DNA of 64,000 bases from Euglena gracilis (lineage: Eukaryota; Euglenida; Euglenophyceae; Euglenales), in NCBI GenBank assembly GCA_039621445.1, contig CP154956.1, positions 2,889,873-2,953,872 of the forward strand, written 5' to 3'. The notes beneath the pieces were generated by a model, which did not search any database, was not told the DNA's origin, and saw only the letters and a list, made by a program, of their open reading frames with translations. Made by a program: the position numbers and the translations under genes. Within the stretch, counting starts at the first letter, position 1; the number at the start of each line of letters is the position of its first letter. Below, piece by piece: positions 1 through 10,941 of this stretch.

Positions 1-754
1 TGCCGAACTTCTCTTGAACACCTTGAGAGCCTGGTGCCCGCCGATGGTGAGCAATGACTTCACGATATCCGCTGACAGTGGGCACTGCCACCCTTGTGCA
101 TCGTAACAAACTCTGGTGAATTTTTTATACTGCCCCTCCAACCGACCATTGGAAGGGACACAAACAATCACCATCCTTGATGATGTTTATGGCTTTTGTG
201 TTGCGAAACAGATGTTACACATTGGTGTGATGCACACACATACAGATACACACATCTATTTGTCAAATATATACATTTTATGCACTAAAGCAGCACAGTT
301 ATACCCCCCCCCTGGAGTTTGACCCAGCAAACGACCATAGACAATATCTTTTTTTGTGTGATTTTGACGTGAAGTCAAAAAAAATAGACATTGGGTGAAC
401 TGTGCAATGTTGTGTGGTGGTGACATGTGCTGCCTCTCTCTTAAAGCATTGTGCAGGTTTCCCCCCAGGATTTCATGTGTCAGCTGTTGCGTTTCTTTCA
501 AAAATTCCTCGTTTTTTTGCACTTTATTTTGGTGGCTTCTTCATGTGCATCTGTTGCACACACCAAAGCGTGCGACCTTCGGGACCCCTGCCTTGCCCAG
601 GGACTAGGGACGGTTCGACCTGTAATCGTGCCCCGCCAACCTTTGGAGGCCATCGCAAGAACGGCGGTGCAAGGGTGGTGGAATGGAGGTGGCCGAGGAT
701 TTATTGGCCTTGTTTTAGTTGCTCGACACTTTTACAGAGCAATTCTGATCTTAG

Positions 755-912
755 GGGCGTGTGTCTTATGCCCCCGCTCCGGGGCCGTCGTGGACGCCAT
801 CACAGCGGAGGCCAACGCCACACTGCAGGCGGTGTACCAGCAGCAGACCGCCCGCATGGCGGCGGCGGAGGCGCAGTCCCTGGCGGAGATGGACGCCGTG
901 GCGGCGGAAAAG
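755..912 (+). CDS. Exon 1 (of those seen) of a cyclase-like receptor gene
   Basis: Coding exon rich in Ala, Glu and Gln (TAEANATLQAVYQQQTAR), predicted as a long helix or coiled coil of the kind found at the start of extracellular sensor regions. The acceptor is TTAG before GGGCGTG and the donor is AAAAG then GTGGCC. The exon ends in phase 0, and the next exon (2142) starts in phase 0, so the helix continues across the junction. The frame choice rests on GC-rich third positions and on continuity with the later exons. The true start codon was not found. An upstream exon carrying a signal anchor is likely but not visible. Confidence 0.55.
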
Positions 913-2141
913 GTGGCCGGCCAAGGACGGGCACTGCCTCCGGCGTGCGTGGCGGGGAGGGGGTTGGGGGGGTCTTGAGCCAACTGTCCCGGCACCACGC
1001 TGCCTCGGTCCTTTTCCACACCCCAGTCACGGCATGGCACAAGCAGGAGGGGACCCCACCCTGGGGGCCGACGAGCTGCATTCTCCGTGCCAGCCCAGAT
1101 GTCCCTCCCCTTTGAGCTGGACCTTACCGAGCTGGGGGTCGGTAACACACCATTGCTTAACACCTGTCCTACCCCACCCCTGGGGGGGGGGGGGACTGGC
1201 TGGTTTTTTCAGAGTGACTGGCTGGTTTTTTTTTTGACCCAGAGCCCCCCCCCCCGGGGGGGGGTAGGCCCGAAAATGAAAAAGTGGCTGGCCTGGCGCC
1301 GATTTTTTTGGATTTTTTGAGACTTTTTGGCAAAATTTCATTGCCTCCTGAAGAGTGGCCGAACCCCCCGGGGGGGGGTAAAGTGACTGACTGGTTTTTT
1401 CGGAAAAGTGACTGACTGGTTTATTTCAGAGTGGAAAGTGACCCCCCGGGGGGGTCACTTAGCAATGGTATGGTCGTTAACCGGTGCCCTGAACCGAGTC
1501 CCAGGCTTTCGGCCGGAGGGGAGGGGGTGCCAGGCTAGCCAGGCCAGCCGGGTGCCATCTTTTTTACTCTTGGGGCGATGGGAAGGCCCAGCAGTGGCTC
1601 AGGATTCCTGCCGGCGTCCCCGGATGCCTGTGTGTGCCATCAAACAAGCGAAGGACCACGTATACCACAAGCTTCAAAGCAGGGAGCATTAGTGGAGGGT
1701 GTCTGAGGATTAGGTGGGGACGCCCTTGACCATGGCGACTGTGGGGGGGTGAGACCCCCCTTCTGGCACTTTGCGCTGAAAATTTCTGGCATCTGCCACG
1801 TTTCCGCCGGTGCCTTTGACAGACCTTTGCTTGAACAGTGCAATAAGTCTTTTTTTACTTAATTTTTTGGAGGGTCAATTTTTTCGACCCAGCCTTTATG
1901 CCAGGCTGTCAGAATCCATCATTTTGGCTCTATCCCTCTGTCGGTGAGGGGGGGTTCTGTGTAGCAGACCTTCCGAGCTTTGGCAAAGCCGTCTTGATTG
2001 AAACCTTGCAAAATTCCATGCTGGGCAGGGACCTGCAAGGGGTGGGGGCGACCCCCTCCTAACCCAGGGAGGCATCTGCGGATTTCCGCCATTTGCCTCA
2101 CACGGAGGTGCGGCCTTGCCGTCAGCCTCCGGGCGCTGCAG
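913..2141 (+). other. Intron of the cyclase-like gene
   Basis: Non-coding stretch between two phase-compatible exons. It holds a 330-bp inverted-repeat-bounded element (listed separately), several runs of G or C, and no frame I would call coding. Confidence 0.5.
1150..1482. repeat. R1 repeat, full copy 1 (TIR-bounded, about 330 bp)
   Basis: Begins with ACCATTGCTTAACACC and ends with TTAGCAATGGTATGG, so the termini are inverted copies of ACCATTGC. The interior has several GTGACTGACTGGTTTTTTC units, long G and C runs that can pair, and the phrase GGCCTGGCGCCGA then GAGACTTTTTGGC. The same order of blocks recurs at 41277-41612 in an intron of the kinase gene. No coding capacity is seen. This is best read as a non-autonomous DNA-transposon-like (MITE) family. 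Confidence 0.65.
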
Positions 2142-2242
2142 GTGCAGGAGCGCGTCCACCTCGAGGAGATGCAGAACGAGACTGCCCGGGAGCTGAACGC
2201 CTCCCGACTGCCCCGCCACCAACCTGCCAACTTTCCTTGCTG
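2142..2242 (+). CDS. Exon 2 of cyclase-like receptor gene
   Basis: The exon follows GCGCTGCAG and reads VQERVHLEEMQNETARELN, a charged helix that continues exon 1 in phase 0. The most likely donor is TTGCTG then GTCCCG, giving a phase 2 end that matches the phase 2 start at 3678. The region belongs to the presumed extracellular or periplasm-facing helical sensor. The family cannot be named from this piece alone. Confidence 0.5.
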
Positions 2243-2357
2243 GTCCCGTTGAGCCCTGCTGTGAAAATTAGCTGTGTGATGTATTTTTTGATGCTTTTCA
2301 GGAACCTTTACTATCCTTGCTGGCTGACAATTTTCCCGGGGGGGCGGCAGGCATGAG

Positions 2358-2361
<4 letters not shown>

Positions 2362-2388
<27 letters not shown>

Positions 2389-2389
2389 C
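2362..2389. repeat. (GT)n microsatellite
   Basis: About 14 uninterrupted GT units in the intron. Confidence 0.9.
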
Positions 2390-3150
2390 TGTTGTCACAA
2401 TTGTGCGTGTGCGCATGCATGTAAAAATAGGTCTGGAACAAACTGGGCAGGCTCACCAAGTCAAGCCATCAACATGGCGCACCCACGTGTTGCTACTTTT
2501 GCAGCGTGACGAAATTGATTGAGTGAGCGAGTTGGGTGTTGTCCCATCTACCTGGCTTAGCGCAACACCAGGTGAAAGATTTCTGGACTTTGGCGAAACT
2601 TTTCTTTAAAACCCTATCCTGATTAGCCGCCTGCGTTTGCCACCATCCAAGCCATTCTTCAGCTATCTACCGCCAGAGTCAGTTAGCGCCTCACCCGATG
2701 CTGCAATGTTCACCAGATTACTGCTGCCAAGAACAGTCGAAGACTGCCCTCCAGAGGACCTCCCAGCACTAGCCTACTTTGGCCCCTGCGAAATAAACCC
2801 TTCGGCCACTTTCCACTAATTTTTAAGTGATTGAAATTTCCTTTTTTTTTATTGTGAATGTCAGCCTGCCTTTCCTCTTTTTTTTGGTCATTTTCGGCCA
2901 TTTGTGAGAGATGGGTTGAGTCTGTGAAATGTTCAGGATCATTGCTTTTGTGACCGGTTGGAATACGGTCGGCCCGCGCATTCTCGTTGGGCGATTTCTG
3001 CCTCCAAGTCGGGCATTGGCACTCGCGACCTGTGACGGTGCCGGGTTGTGGGCCACAGCCCAGCGACCATCAACAGTGCGAGTGACTCCAACTGCGGGGT
3101 GTGACTCCAACCACCGGCCCACTGGTCTGTGGAGCAGCATATGTGGCAGG

Positions 3151-3240
3151 GCAGCTGCAACAGAAGAGCACCCAGGACCTCAGCACACTCACCACCAATG
3201 AGATGAGCGCCATCCAGCAGTTGGAGGACTACCGTCCCAG
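3151..3240 (+). CDS. Possible exon, helical segment
   Basis: After the acceptor-like GTGGCAG the frame reads QLQQKSTQDLSTLTTNEMSA, again helical and similar in style to exons 1 and 2. It could be another sensor-region exon. Its phase does not fit exon 2 or the membrane exon cleanly, and the donor is not clear, so it may be a chance frame. Confidence 0.3.
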
Positions 3241-3677
3241 GACGGGGTCCAATGCTATGATGCTGAACCTTTGCCACTTTGCTGTAGCCCCCACAAAATT
3301 AAAAACTCTGGGAAACGTCACCCATATTTTCTCCACGTGTAAGGAACCTGCTAAATGATCTGCCGTACTCGACAACCTGCTCTTCTCTGATGAAAACTCC
3401 GAGAGAAAGTTTTCAGGGTCCCCCAGTCCTTGCCAGCCTATTGGGTAGTTTCCTGGGGGGGGGTAGGCATGCATTGTGTATACAAGGATGCAGGTGTGGA
3501 TGCAGGCATAAATGTGTAATATGTACGTCTTATGTATGTACATATGGATCCGTATGTGTGCGGGCATACGTCTTCACACGGCAAGGAAGCCCCCCAAGTG
3601 CCATATTGGGCATTTCTAGCTGGGAGGGGGCGTATCGCACCCCCGCCCTGGCCGCACCTCTCCCGGGTTTCGGACAG

Positions 3678-3810
3678 CATCGGCACCACGTTCGGGGCGG
3701 TGGTGGGCATTGGCGCAGGCATCCTGCTGCTCGGGTCGTACGGCACGTGGGCGGTCACCAAGCAGGTCCAGCAGATCACGCAGGTCATCGAGGACGTGGC
3801 CCAGATGAAG
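3678..3810 (+). CDS. Exon with transmembrane helix and HAMP-like start
   Basis: The acceptor is CGGACAG and the donor is CAGATGAAG then GTGGAG. The translation has a hydrophobic run (TTFGAVVGIGAGILLLGSYG) followed by an amphipathic helix (TKQVQQITQVIEDVAQMK). This is the usual arrangement of a membrane segment leading into a HAMP-type signalling helix in receptor cyclases and histidine kinases. It ends in phase 0 and joins the exon at 5337 in phase 0. The protein is therefore inferred to be a single-pass or double-pass membrane receptor with a cytoplasmic effector. Confidence 0.6.
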
Positions 3811-5336
3811 GTGGAGACCAGGCCACCGCAACTTTTCGTTTATGCTTTTTTCATGCACGGAATATTCATCTCTATTTTCATTTCAAATGGAACGGAATAT
3901 GTATTATTTTGTCGCCTGACGTGCCATGTCAGGAATTCGCCCCCCCCCCCCCGGGTTGTTGTGCCCGCTGACTGTGACGTTTTTTTTCCCGTTTTCCGCA
4001 AACACACATTATCAGCGGACTTTCCAAAGGTTTTATTTGCACAGACATAACATGTACATGTCTTATTGTCAATAAAATTGTTTGAGACTATTTGAGGTCG
4101 AAACTTGACTCCCAACTTGGATGCCCGAGGTTGTCACTTCCCCCCCCCCCCTGTGAAGTTCTCACCCTGGGCCAGAACTCTCTGTGTTGTCATGCTAGGA
4201 AGTTGTGACCTAGGCTTGTATTTGCTAATTTGTCAGGCAACAACTTCCCAGACTTACCAGCCAGAAGGAATTATTTATATGTTCACATTTCTATCTTTTT
4301 CACATACCTTTTCCCTACTCAAACGTTTGCAGAAATTATGGATTATCGAAGTTTGCTTTGCCAGGTATCTTCGTTCATCAGCCACGTTTTTCCTCTCTCT
4401 CCTCTTTGGTCCGTCCAGCAAATTGTCCTCTGCCCTCCGTCCTCGTCGGGACCTTTCTCCTCTTAATTTCCTTGCTTAGTTTTTTTTTTTGGAGACGAGC
4501 TTGGCACCCAACCCCCCCATTTATAGCCCCCCACAAATAAACGTTCATTTTTTGGCAAGCCAGATAGGAGATCTGTTTCAGGAGATCTTGATTGAATCTG
4601 GAACAGTGCGTCAAGAATTCTTCCTCCAACGTCCCAGTTTTTATTATCCGATTTCCTTGGGTCAATGCTGCCTGTCACCAACACTGGAGGTCACCCAGAA
4701 GTCACCAATCCGATTGGAGTGGCACCAAAACACCCCCCCCCCCGAGTTCCCAAACAGCATCCATTTCGGGTAAAAAAAAACCCTACTACTTGTTGTTGTT
4801 TTTTTTGGAGCCTCCCCCCATTTTCGGCACATTACAGAGATCATTCTGATTCATACGTACATACATTCAGAGATCAGGCTGGCCAACAAAGGAATGTCCC
4901 CGGAATCCTTGCATGCAGCAAAAAGGAGCCTGGTTTACATCCCTGTGATGAGGTGGGCCAAGAGGGGAGGTGGTCAACCCCCTCCCCCTTCAAACGTAAG
5001 GTGTTGGCAAGTTGTCACCCAGGCAGTTGTCACCCCTCCTGATTTATCAGCCCCCCCCCCTCGCCGGATGAAATGTCTTCCACCGCTCTGCATGGGCCCC
5101 AACAACAATGCATCTTTCGGGTTTTTTTCCGGAGTGGAAGATCGAGAATGTATTATCATTTCATTAACCTCACATTTTCAGATGACCTCCCCTCCCTCCC
5201 CCGCATGCCAAAGAATCCCAGTCGGGGGGGGGGGGTCCTTGGTAACCGACCTGTCATCAGAGGAAGTTGCCGGAGGGAGGACATCTTCCCGGTCGCTTTT
5301 CCCCCCCCGTTATTGGTGCCCCCCCACCGCCGGGAG
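3811..5336 (+). other. Intron of the cyclase-like gene
   Basis: No coding frame is supported. It contains AT-rich stretches, C runs, and units of the TGTCA/TGACA hairpin family at about 4145-4260 (GTTGTGAC, TTTGTCAGG, ACAACTTCCC) and 5010-5050. Confidence 0.5.
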
Positions 5337-5531
5337 GTGCAGCGCATCGAGGCGGCGTTGGGGGTGCTGGTCGGCCGGCTGGCGGAGTACAAGACGTACA
5401 TGCCAGCGGGGCTGTTCCAGCAGGGGGACCACCCCGAGGACGTGGCCACAGGCGGGCTGAACTGCAATTATTGCAGGGCGATAAACAACTTGCATGATGG
5501 GCATTTTCTCCATGATGGATATTTGAGAAAT
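5337..5531 (+). CDS. Exon with HAMP end and YMP linker
   Basis: The exon follows CCGGGAG. The reading frame starts VQRIEAALGVLVGRLAEYKT and continues YMPAGLFQQ. The pattern L-x-x-Y-x-x-Y-M/L-P-x-x-L/V-F is, from memory, a recurrent linker between the HAMP-like helix and the effector domain in protist receptor cyclases and related proteins. The exon probably runs to AGAAAT then GTGAGTTTTT, a near-perfect donor, ending in phase 0. A shorter exon is possible. Confidence 0.6.
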
Positions 5532-6076
5532 GTGAGTTTTTTTGGCATATTTTTTTAATCATCTTGCCCTCCCAACTTTGAAAGATTTTTCGGGTAATTG
5601 CACAAGCAAATGGGTCTTCAATTCAGATCACCCAGACGGCCAGGCGTTTCGTATTCTATGTTTTGAGTGGGTTGTGAGTTGTTGAGGGACAAGCAGTTGA
5701 GTTGAGGTTTAAGTGCATACAACTGCGTAATTATCAGTTTGCAATGCCCAAAATTTCACCTCCTCCATCCATGCATTTGTAAGGAACAAGAATGCGACAG
5801 AAGCTCGGTGAAAACAAAAAAAAATACCAAAATTGGTTATCTTTTCCGTTTTTATGTATTCATTTTTTTTTATTGTTTTTTTTTGAATACAAAAGGTATT
5901 AAATACATTATAAAGAGGGTATTTTTGGATATTGGAATGAATATTGGTATTTGAGATGCTCAAAAATGTGTATTTCAAGGAGCAGAAAGTCACTGTTGTC
6001 TTCCCCTGTGGGCAGTTGCCACCTGTCTTCCCAATTTCCCTCAAGGAATCACCCACACCATACAGTTAATTAGTCA
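5532..6076 (+). other. Intron sequence, nothing recognised
   Basis: AT-rich, with poly-T and poly-A runs. I see no exon, RNA gene or named repeat here. Confidence 0.5.
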
Positions 6077-6757
6077 ATGGGTACCACAACCGTGTTGTCG
6101 GATAACCCTGCACCGGTTGCACCCACCACCACACCAACCAAGGTGACATCACCTTTGCAGATTCTCTCAAATGCTGTAAAAGCATTAATGGGACAACTCC
6201 AATTATTGGATAAGTCTCACGGGAAACTTGTCCAAGATGTTACCGGAATTTCCGAAAGGATTCCGCACTTGGATGACTTTTCCCGTTACCGCAAGCGTAT
6301 TCGCGCTTTGGAGGATGAAGTTGACCGTATTTGCGGCCAACTCCAATTCGTTGAGCATTTGGAGCAAAGTGTGCATGACTTGTCTGTGGGTTTGGATAAT
6401 GTGTCCAACCAACAGCGGGTTTCACACCGCAATTCGGCAGTATGCATTGCCGAAGATGCGCCAGATGCTCCAGATTCGCGTTTCCACAACCCGAATCTGG
6501 GTGCACATGCACCACCACCACCCGTGTCCCGAGTGTCACAATCCGTGATTCCGCGAATTGTGCCACCATTGGCCTTGCCTACAACTCAAAATCAGTTTTC
6601 GGATGAATCTCCCATTACGGGAACCGAATTCGCGGAAAACATGGCGATTCCGCCAAGTCTCCACCAAGAAATCCATCATTCCATGCTTGTGCGTGGAATG
6701 AGCCAAACCCGTACACCGGGAGTGGGTCACATGTTGCATGCGCGACATACCCACTGA
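6077..6757 (+). CDS. Single-exon 226-aa hypothetical protein nested in an intron
   Basis: Intact ORF from ATG to TGA on the same strand as the host gene. The N-terminal 40 residues are rich in Thr, Pro and Val (TTTVLSDNPAPVAPTTTPT). Residues about 28-120 are heptad-like and predicted coiled coil (LQILSNAVKALMGQLQLLDK, then RKRIRALEDEVDRICGQL). The C-terminal half is Pro-, His- and Asn-rich and looks disordered. Codon use is far less GC3-biased than in the neighbouring exons (many TTG, GAT, CCG/CCA, AAT), which suggests a foreign or mobile origin. A coiled coil plus disordered tail would fit a small structural or Gag-like protein of an element, but no diagnostic motif is present. I do not recognise the family. 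Confidence 0.55.
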   Translation: MGTTTVLSDNPAPVAPTTTPTKVTSPLQILSNAVKALMGQLQLLDKSHGKLVQDVTGISERIPHLDDFSRYRKRIRALEDEVDRICGQLQFVEHLEQSVHDLSVGLDNVSNQQRVSHRNSAVCIAEDAPDAPDSRFHNPNLGAHAPPPPVSRVSQSVIPRIVPPLALPTTQNQFSDESPITGTEFAENMAIPPSLHQEIHHSMLVRGMSQTRTPGVGHMLHARHTH

Positions 6758-6759
6758 CT

Positions 6760-6840
6760 TGTTTTCCGAAAAAAGTGACTGAACGGTTTTCGAAAGGGTA
6801 GGTGTCCCCCCCGTGTAAAAAAATTGTCTCACCCAAATTA
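6760..6840. repeat. R1-related fragment
   Basis: Contains AAAAAAGTGACTGAACGG followed by a GGTAGGTGTCCCCCC tract, matching the interior of the R1 repeat but without both termini. Confidence 0.45.
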
Positions 6841-7136
6841 TGACAAAAATTGTGTATGACCCAGACAGTTTGACCCAAACCGTACCCTGTCATGTGGTCT
6901 TTGAAAATGCTGACAGAAAAATGACCTGTTAGAGCCCTACCACTCCCATGCCCCCCGATACCCCTCCTGCAAAATGCACAGCCCCCTATTTTCATCGGCA
7001 CCTGCTTTCAAAGCTTTCAAATCGAAAGATGTCATATGCAACAAACCAGCACAACTCTGTCTCCCAGGATGCCAATTTTACGCCCCCCAGCTAAGCTGCA
7101 CTGGCACCCCATTCCTTCCAACCCCAGGTACTTCCC

Positions 7137-7938
<802 letters not shown>

Positions 7939-8374
7939 TGCGATGGGGCTGTAGATGGTGCCAAAGGCAATAGGCCCAATCAAGGATTTACAGCATCACC
8001 CTGGGGGTGGGGGGGGGGGGCTGCAGCTGGTCCAAAATCGGCCAGTGAAATTTCTATCCTGGTGGTCTACAGTAGCCCCAGCTGGTGGAAAGCATTTTCA
8101 TTGACCCCCAAATTTTGAAAAATTACCTCTCTTTTTTTTTTGGCCATTTTTTGGGGGAACAAATTCAGCCCAAAAAGAACACGTTTAAACCCTCGTTTTC
8201 CCTTGGGCCATCGCCCATCCACTCAGCACGCCAAACCACATTGGTGCGAATTCCAGTCAGGGGACCACCGGGACCTTTCTCCTGGGCTCCAACTGGTGCA
8301 TTTCCCAGTGGAGATCCCAGCCAATACCCCCCCCCCCCCAGCTGACCTGACCCAGAGTGGCCGAACCCCCCCCC

Positions 8375-8660
8375 CCCCGGTGGGTAGTGACTGACTGATC
8401 CTCCAAGTGATTAACCCCCCCAAATAACCTGGCGTTGTGCCAGGTCATTGGAACCAACTTTTGGTCCTGCCCCCCTGACAGATTATTTGGGCCCCTTTTC
8501 AGCGTCGTAAAGGAACTTTGCCTCAAAAAGGGGGGTGCCAGGTTACTGGAACCATCTTTTTTTCCCCACCCCCCACCAAGTTATTCGCCACTGCCAGGAG
8601 CAAGGGCCCCGCCAGGTTATTTGGGGGGGGGTTTAGTCACTGACTAGTCACTTGGAAGAG
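8375..8660. repeat. R1-related repeat, diverged
   Basis: Carries GTGACTGACTGATCC, CACTGACTAGTCACTTGG and paired G/C runs, in the same style as R1. It also holds repeated CCAGGTTATT / CAGGTCATT phrases about 50-90 bp apart, suggesting internal duplication. Confidence 0.45.
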
Positions 8661-8725
8661 CCGAAGTGACCCCCTCCTCCCGGGGTGGGATGGGTAAACT
8701 TCATGTGGTGGAGCTGTCCCACTGC

Positions 8726-8867
8726 CCTGCAGCCCGCCGGTGCCCCCGGAGCTGTCCCCCAACAGCGTCGGGGCGGGGGCGGCGGGGCCCAAGCGATGCT
8801 TCTCCCCGCGCCAGAACTCGTCACTGACCGTCTCGCCCTCCGGCTCCCGGTCCACCAGCGAGCAGAA
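8726..8867 (+). CDS. Exon, disordered Ser/Gly-rich linker
   Basis: After the acceptor CCCTGCAG the frame reads PELSPNSVGAGAAG and then SSLTVSPSGSRSTSEQN. Low-complexity Ser/Pro/Gly sequence with strongly GC-rich third positions suits the linker between the YMP segment and the cyclase-like domain. The donor is not certain. Placement in this gene rests on strand, spacing and order. Confidence 0.45.
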
Positions 8868-8989
8868 CCTCCGTTTGCTCTCCTTGTTTCTTGTTGTGCG
8901 GTATCATTGCTTTCCATTTTTATTTTCAACCATCGTTACTGTTTGCAAGGTTATGTACCTTCCACGGGACCCATGGAAAGTCACTAGGG

Positions 8990-9062
8990 TCTGCGTGGGA
9001 AGTTGTCCCCTGGGTTTGTACGGCTGACCTGTCAGGTGACACCTTTTCCAGGAGGTATTTAA
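8990..9062. repeat. TGTCA/TGACA hairpin unit
   Basis: GGGAAGTTGTCCCC, then GACCTGTCAGGTGACACC and TTTTCCAGG. The two halves are inverted copies and resemble the units at 36.7-39.5 and 49.3 kb. Confidence 0.45.
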
Positions 9063-9120
9063 AGCATTGCCCCATATTGCTTTATCAGTCTTTTGTATGT
9101 TAATCAAAAGAGTGGCAAAC

Positions 9121-9223
9121 CGCATCATCGTCGTCGTCGTCGTCATCACCACCACCATCGTCGTCGTCGTAGTCGTCGGATTCGTCGTCGTCACCATCAT
9201 CACCATTCATCATCACCACCACC

Positions 9224-9254
<31 letters not shown>

Positions 9255-9256
9255 CG
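9121..9256. repeat. Trinucleotide array (GTC/ATC/ACC)n
   Basis: Interrupted blocks of GTC, ACC and ATC triplets in the intron. No flanking exon signals support translation. Confidence 0.85.
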
Positions 9257-9299
9257 ACCACCCTTTATTTTAAACCATAATATTGCAGAACAGTGATAT

Positions 9300-10290
9300 A
9301 CATGGCATAATAATAATGTGTCTATCCACCTGTCCTACCTCATTATCTGTCTATTTGTCTTCTGTCTTGTTTGACTATGGTTCTGTGTTGGACTGTTTGA
9401 CTGTGTTCAGGAAGTTTCTTCTGACTCGCCTCCGTTACCGCTCCGAGTCTTTAGCCAAAAATGGTTTCAGGCATGGGATGAGAGTTCGGATGCATACGAA
9501 CTCATGAGATCGGTCCCCATCCCACTGCCGACGGGGTTTCTGCGCTCAGCACCGCTTTACTGGGTGCGTCCTCTGCACGGCCAGGGCTGAATGGACCGGC
9601 CCTTTGATTTTTTTGGGGGGGTGAAAGTCGAGGTGGGAGTCAAACTGGAGAGGATCCTACGGGAGGGGGGTCCAGCCAAAGGCTTTTCACAAAACCGTGG
9701 CACATAAAGTGACTCAAAGTACTCAGAGCAAGTCTCACAAATGTATCAAACATTTATTTTGGCAAAATCATGTCAAAACACGTAAAAAGACGGTTGGAAT
9801 TTCAAGTCCCTGACACGTTTTTTTGTTTGGGCCCTGTTCCAGCCGTAGACCCCCTCCCCATCGACCAAAGTTTATTCCTGGCAAATTTAATTCCCGTCCA
9901 GCTGCCATTTGGGCGGCTGGACATGAATGGATTTTTCGCCTTGGAGGTTTCAAAGAAGTTTTTTCAGGGACAATTTCTTCGGGTTTTGCAGAAAGGCGAA
10001 GAAGGTTGAACGGCTTTGCTGCAAAAATGTCACTTTTTTTTAGGGCATATTGCAAGGTTGAAAGGCAAAAAAACTGAGGCACATTTGGCATCTCATGGTC
10101 ATTATTAATAGTGCAGTTCGAAGAACACACGCACATACTACAGTGTTACGATGAGTGCTTGTAAAAATGCAACGAGTATGGGCTGCCCAACTCAAATTTT
10201 TGGTCAAAGATAACTATTTTTGCATAAGTTGCAGCGGTTATTTTTAGCAGTTTGTTTGTTCCCCGGTTCTCTGTTCCCTGTCACCCAGTT
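9300..10290. other. Intron sequence, nothing recognised
   Basis: Mixed-composition DNA between the trinucleotide array and the cyclase-like exon. Short frames exist on both strands, but none has exon boundaries or third-position bias I can defend. Confidence 0.45.
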
Positions 10291-10295
10291 CTCTC

Positions 10296-10589
10296 AGGTC
10301 CAGTTCCAGCTGGGGACCCCCTCGGGGGGGGGGTCAGCCAGCAAACAGCGAGCACAGGGTTTCCAATTGGACCCTCCAGAGGCACTCAGTGACGCCCTGG
10401 TGGAAATCCCCTGTTTGGGACGGGCGCTCTGGAAGTCTCTCCGGCCCTGGCTCCGCTTGATGCGGCGGTCGGTGGCGGCGATGGTGGTCAACGTGGCCCA
10501 CTTCCAGGCGGACCTGGCGCAGCGCAGCGCGGGCCAGCTGGAGGCGATGCTGAACCGGCTGATCTCTGCTGTGCACGGCATCGCTGCCA

Positions 10590-10591
<2 letters not shown>
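10296..10591 (+). CDS. Exon with degenerate class III nucleotidyl cyclase start
   Basis: The confident part begins at about 10458 and reads RRSVAAMVVNVAHFQADLAQ and then QLEAMLNRLISAVHGIAAK. This aligns with the first strand and helix of class III adenylyl/guanylyl cyclases (V-x-x-x-F-x-D-I-x-G-F, then a helix ending at the bend before the second metal site). The first metal aspartate position is Asn here (VVNVAHF), so catalysis by this domain is doubtful unless it pairs with another. The donor is GCCAAG then GTGTGT, phase 0. The 5' edge is uncertain: CTCTCAG at 10296 is one candidate. The rest of the domain should lie beyond the retroelement array but was not found. Confidence 0.5.

Positions 10592-10652
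<61 letters not shown>
10592..10652. repeat. (TG)n tract starting at a splice donor
   Basis: The GT of the presumed donor is the first unit of about 30 TG repeats. Confidence 0.85.
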
Positions 10653-10653
<1 letters not shown>

Positions 10654-10853
10654 TGTCTTGTGTGTAATGTGTGTGTGTCTATTATGTGCGCTGTCTGTTT
10701 TGTGTGTGTTTTGTTTTCCGGGTGTGTTGTGACCAAATAGGAGTTCATGAAATGGACTCTTCTCTCTTCTCTCTTCTGCCCAGTATCAACCCCCCCTCCA
10801 AACTATTGGGCGCCTAAGAGCCTTTCAGGCTCCCCCGGGAAACTTTCAGGTCA

Positions 10854-10937
<84 letters not shown>
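10854..10937. repeat. (CT)n tract = (GA)n tail of element C
   Basis: About 41 CT units. On the minus strand it is (GA)n directly following the conserved element end TGTGTGCGGAAAGAG. Together with the tracts at 11848 and 16142 it marks element borders. Confidence 0.85.

Positions 10938-10941
<4 letters not shown>

Noticed and set aside
2637-2819. 60-codon open frame starting at TTG
   Set aside because: No ATG, no exon borders, and AATAAA inside; not supported as a gene.
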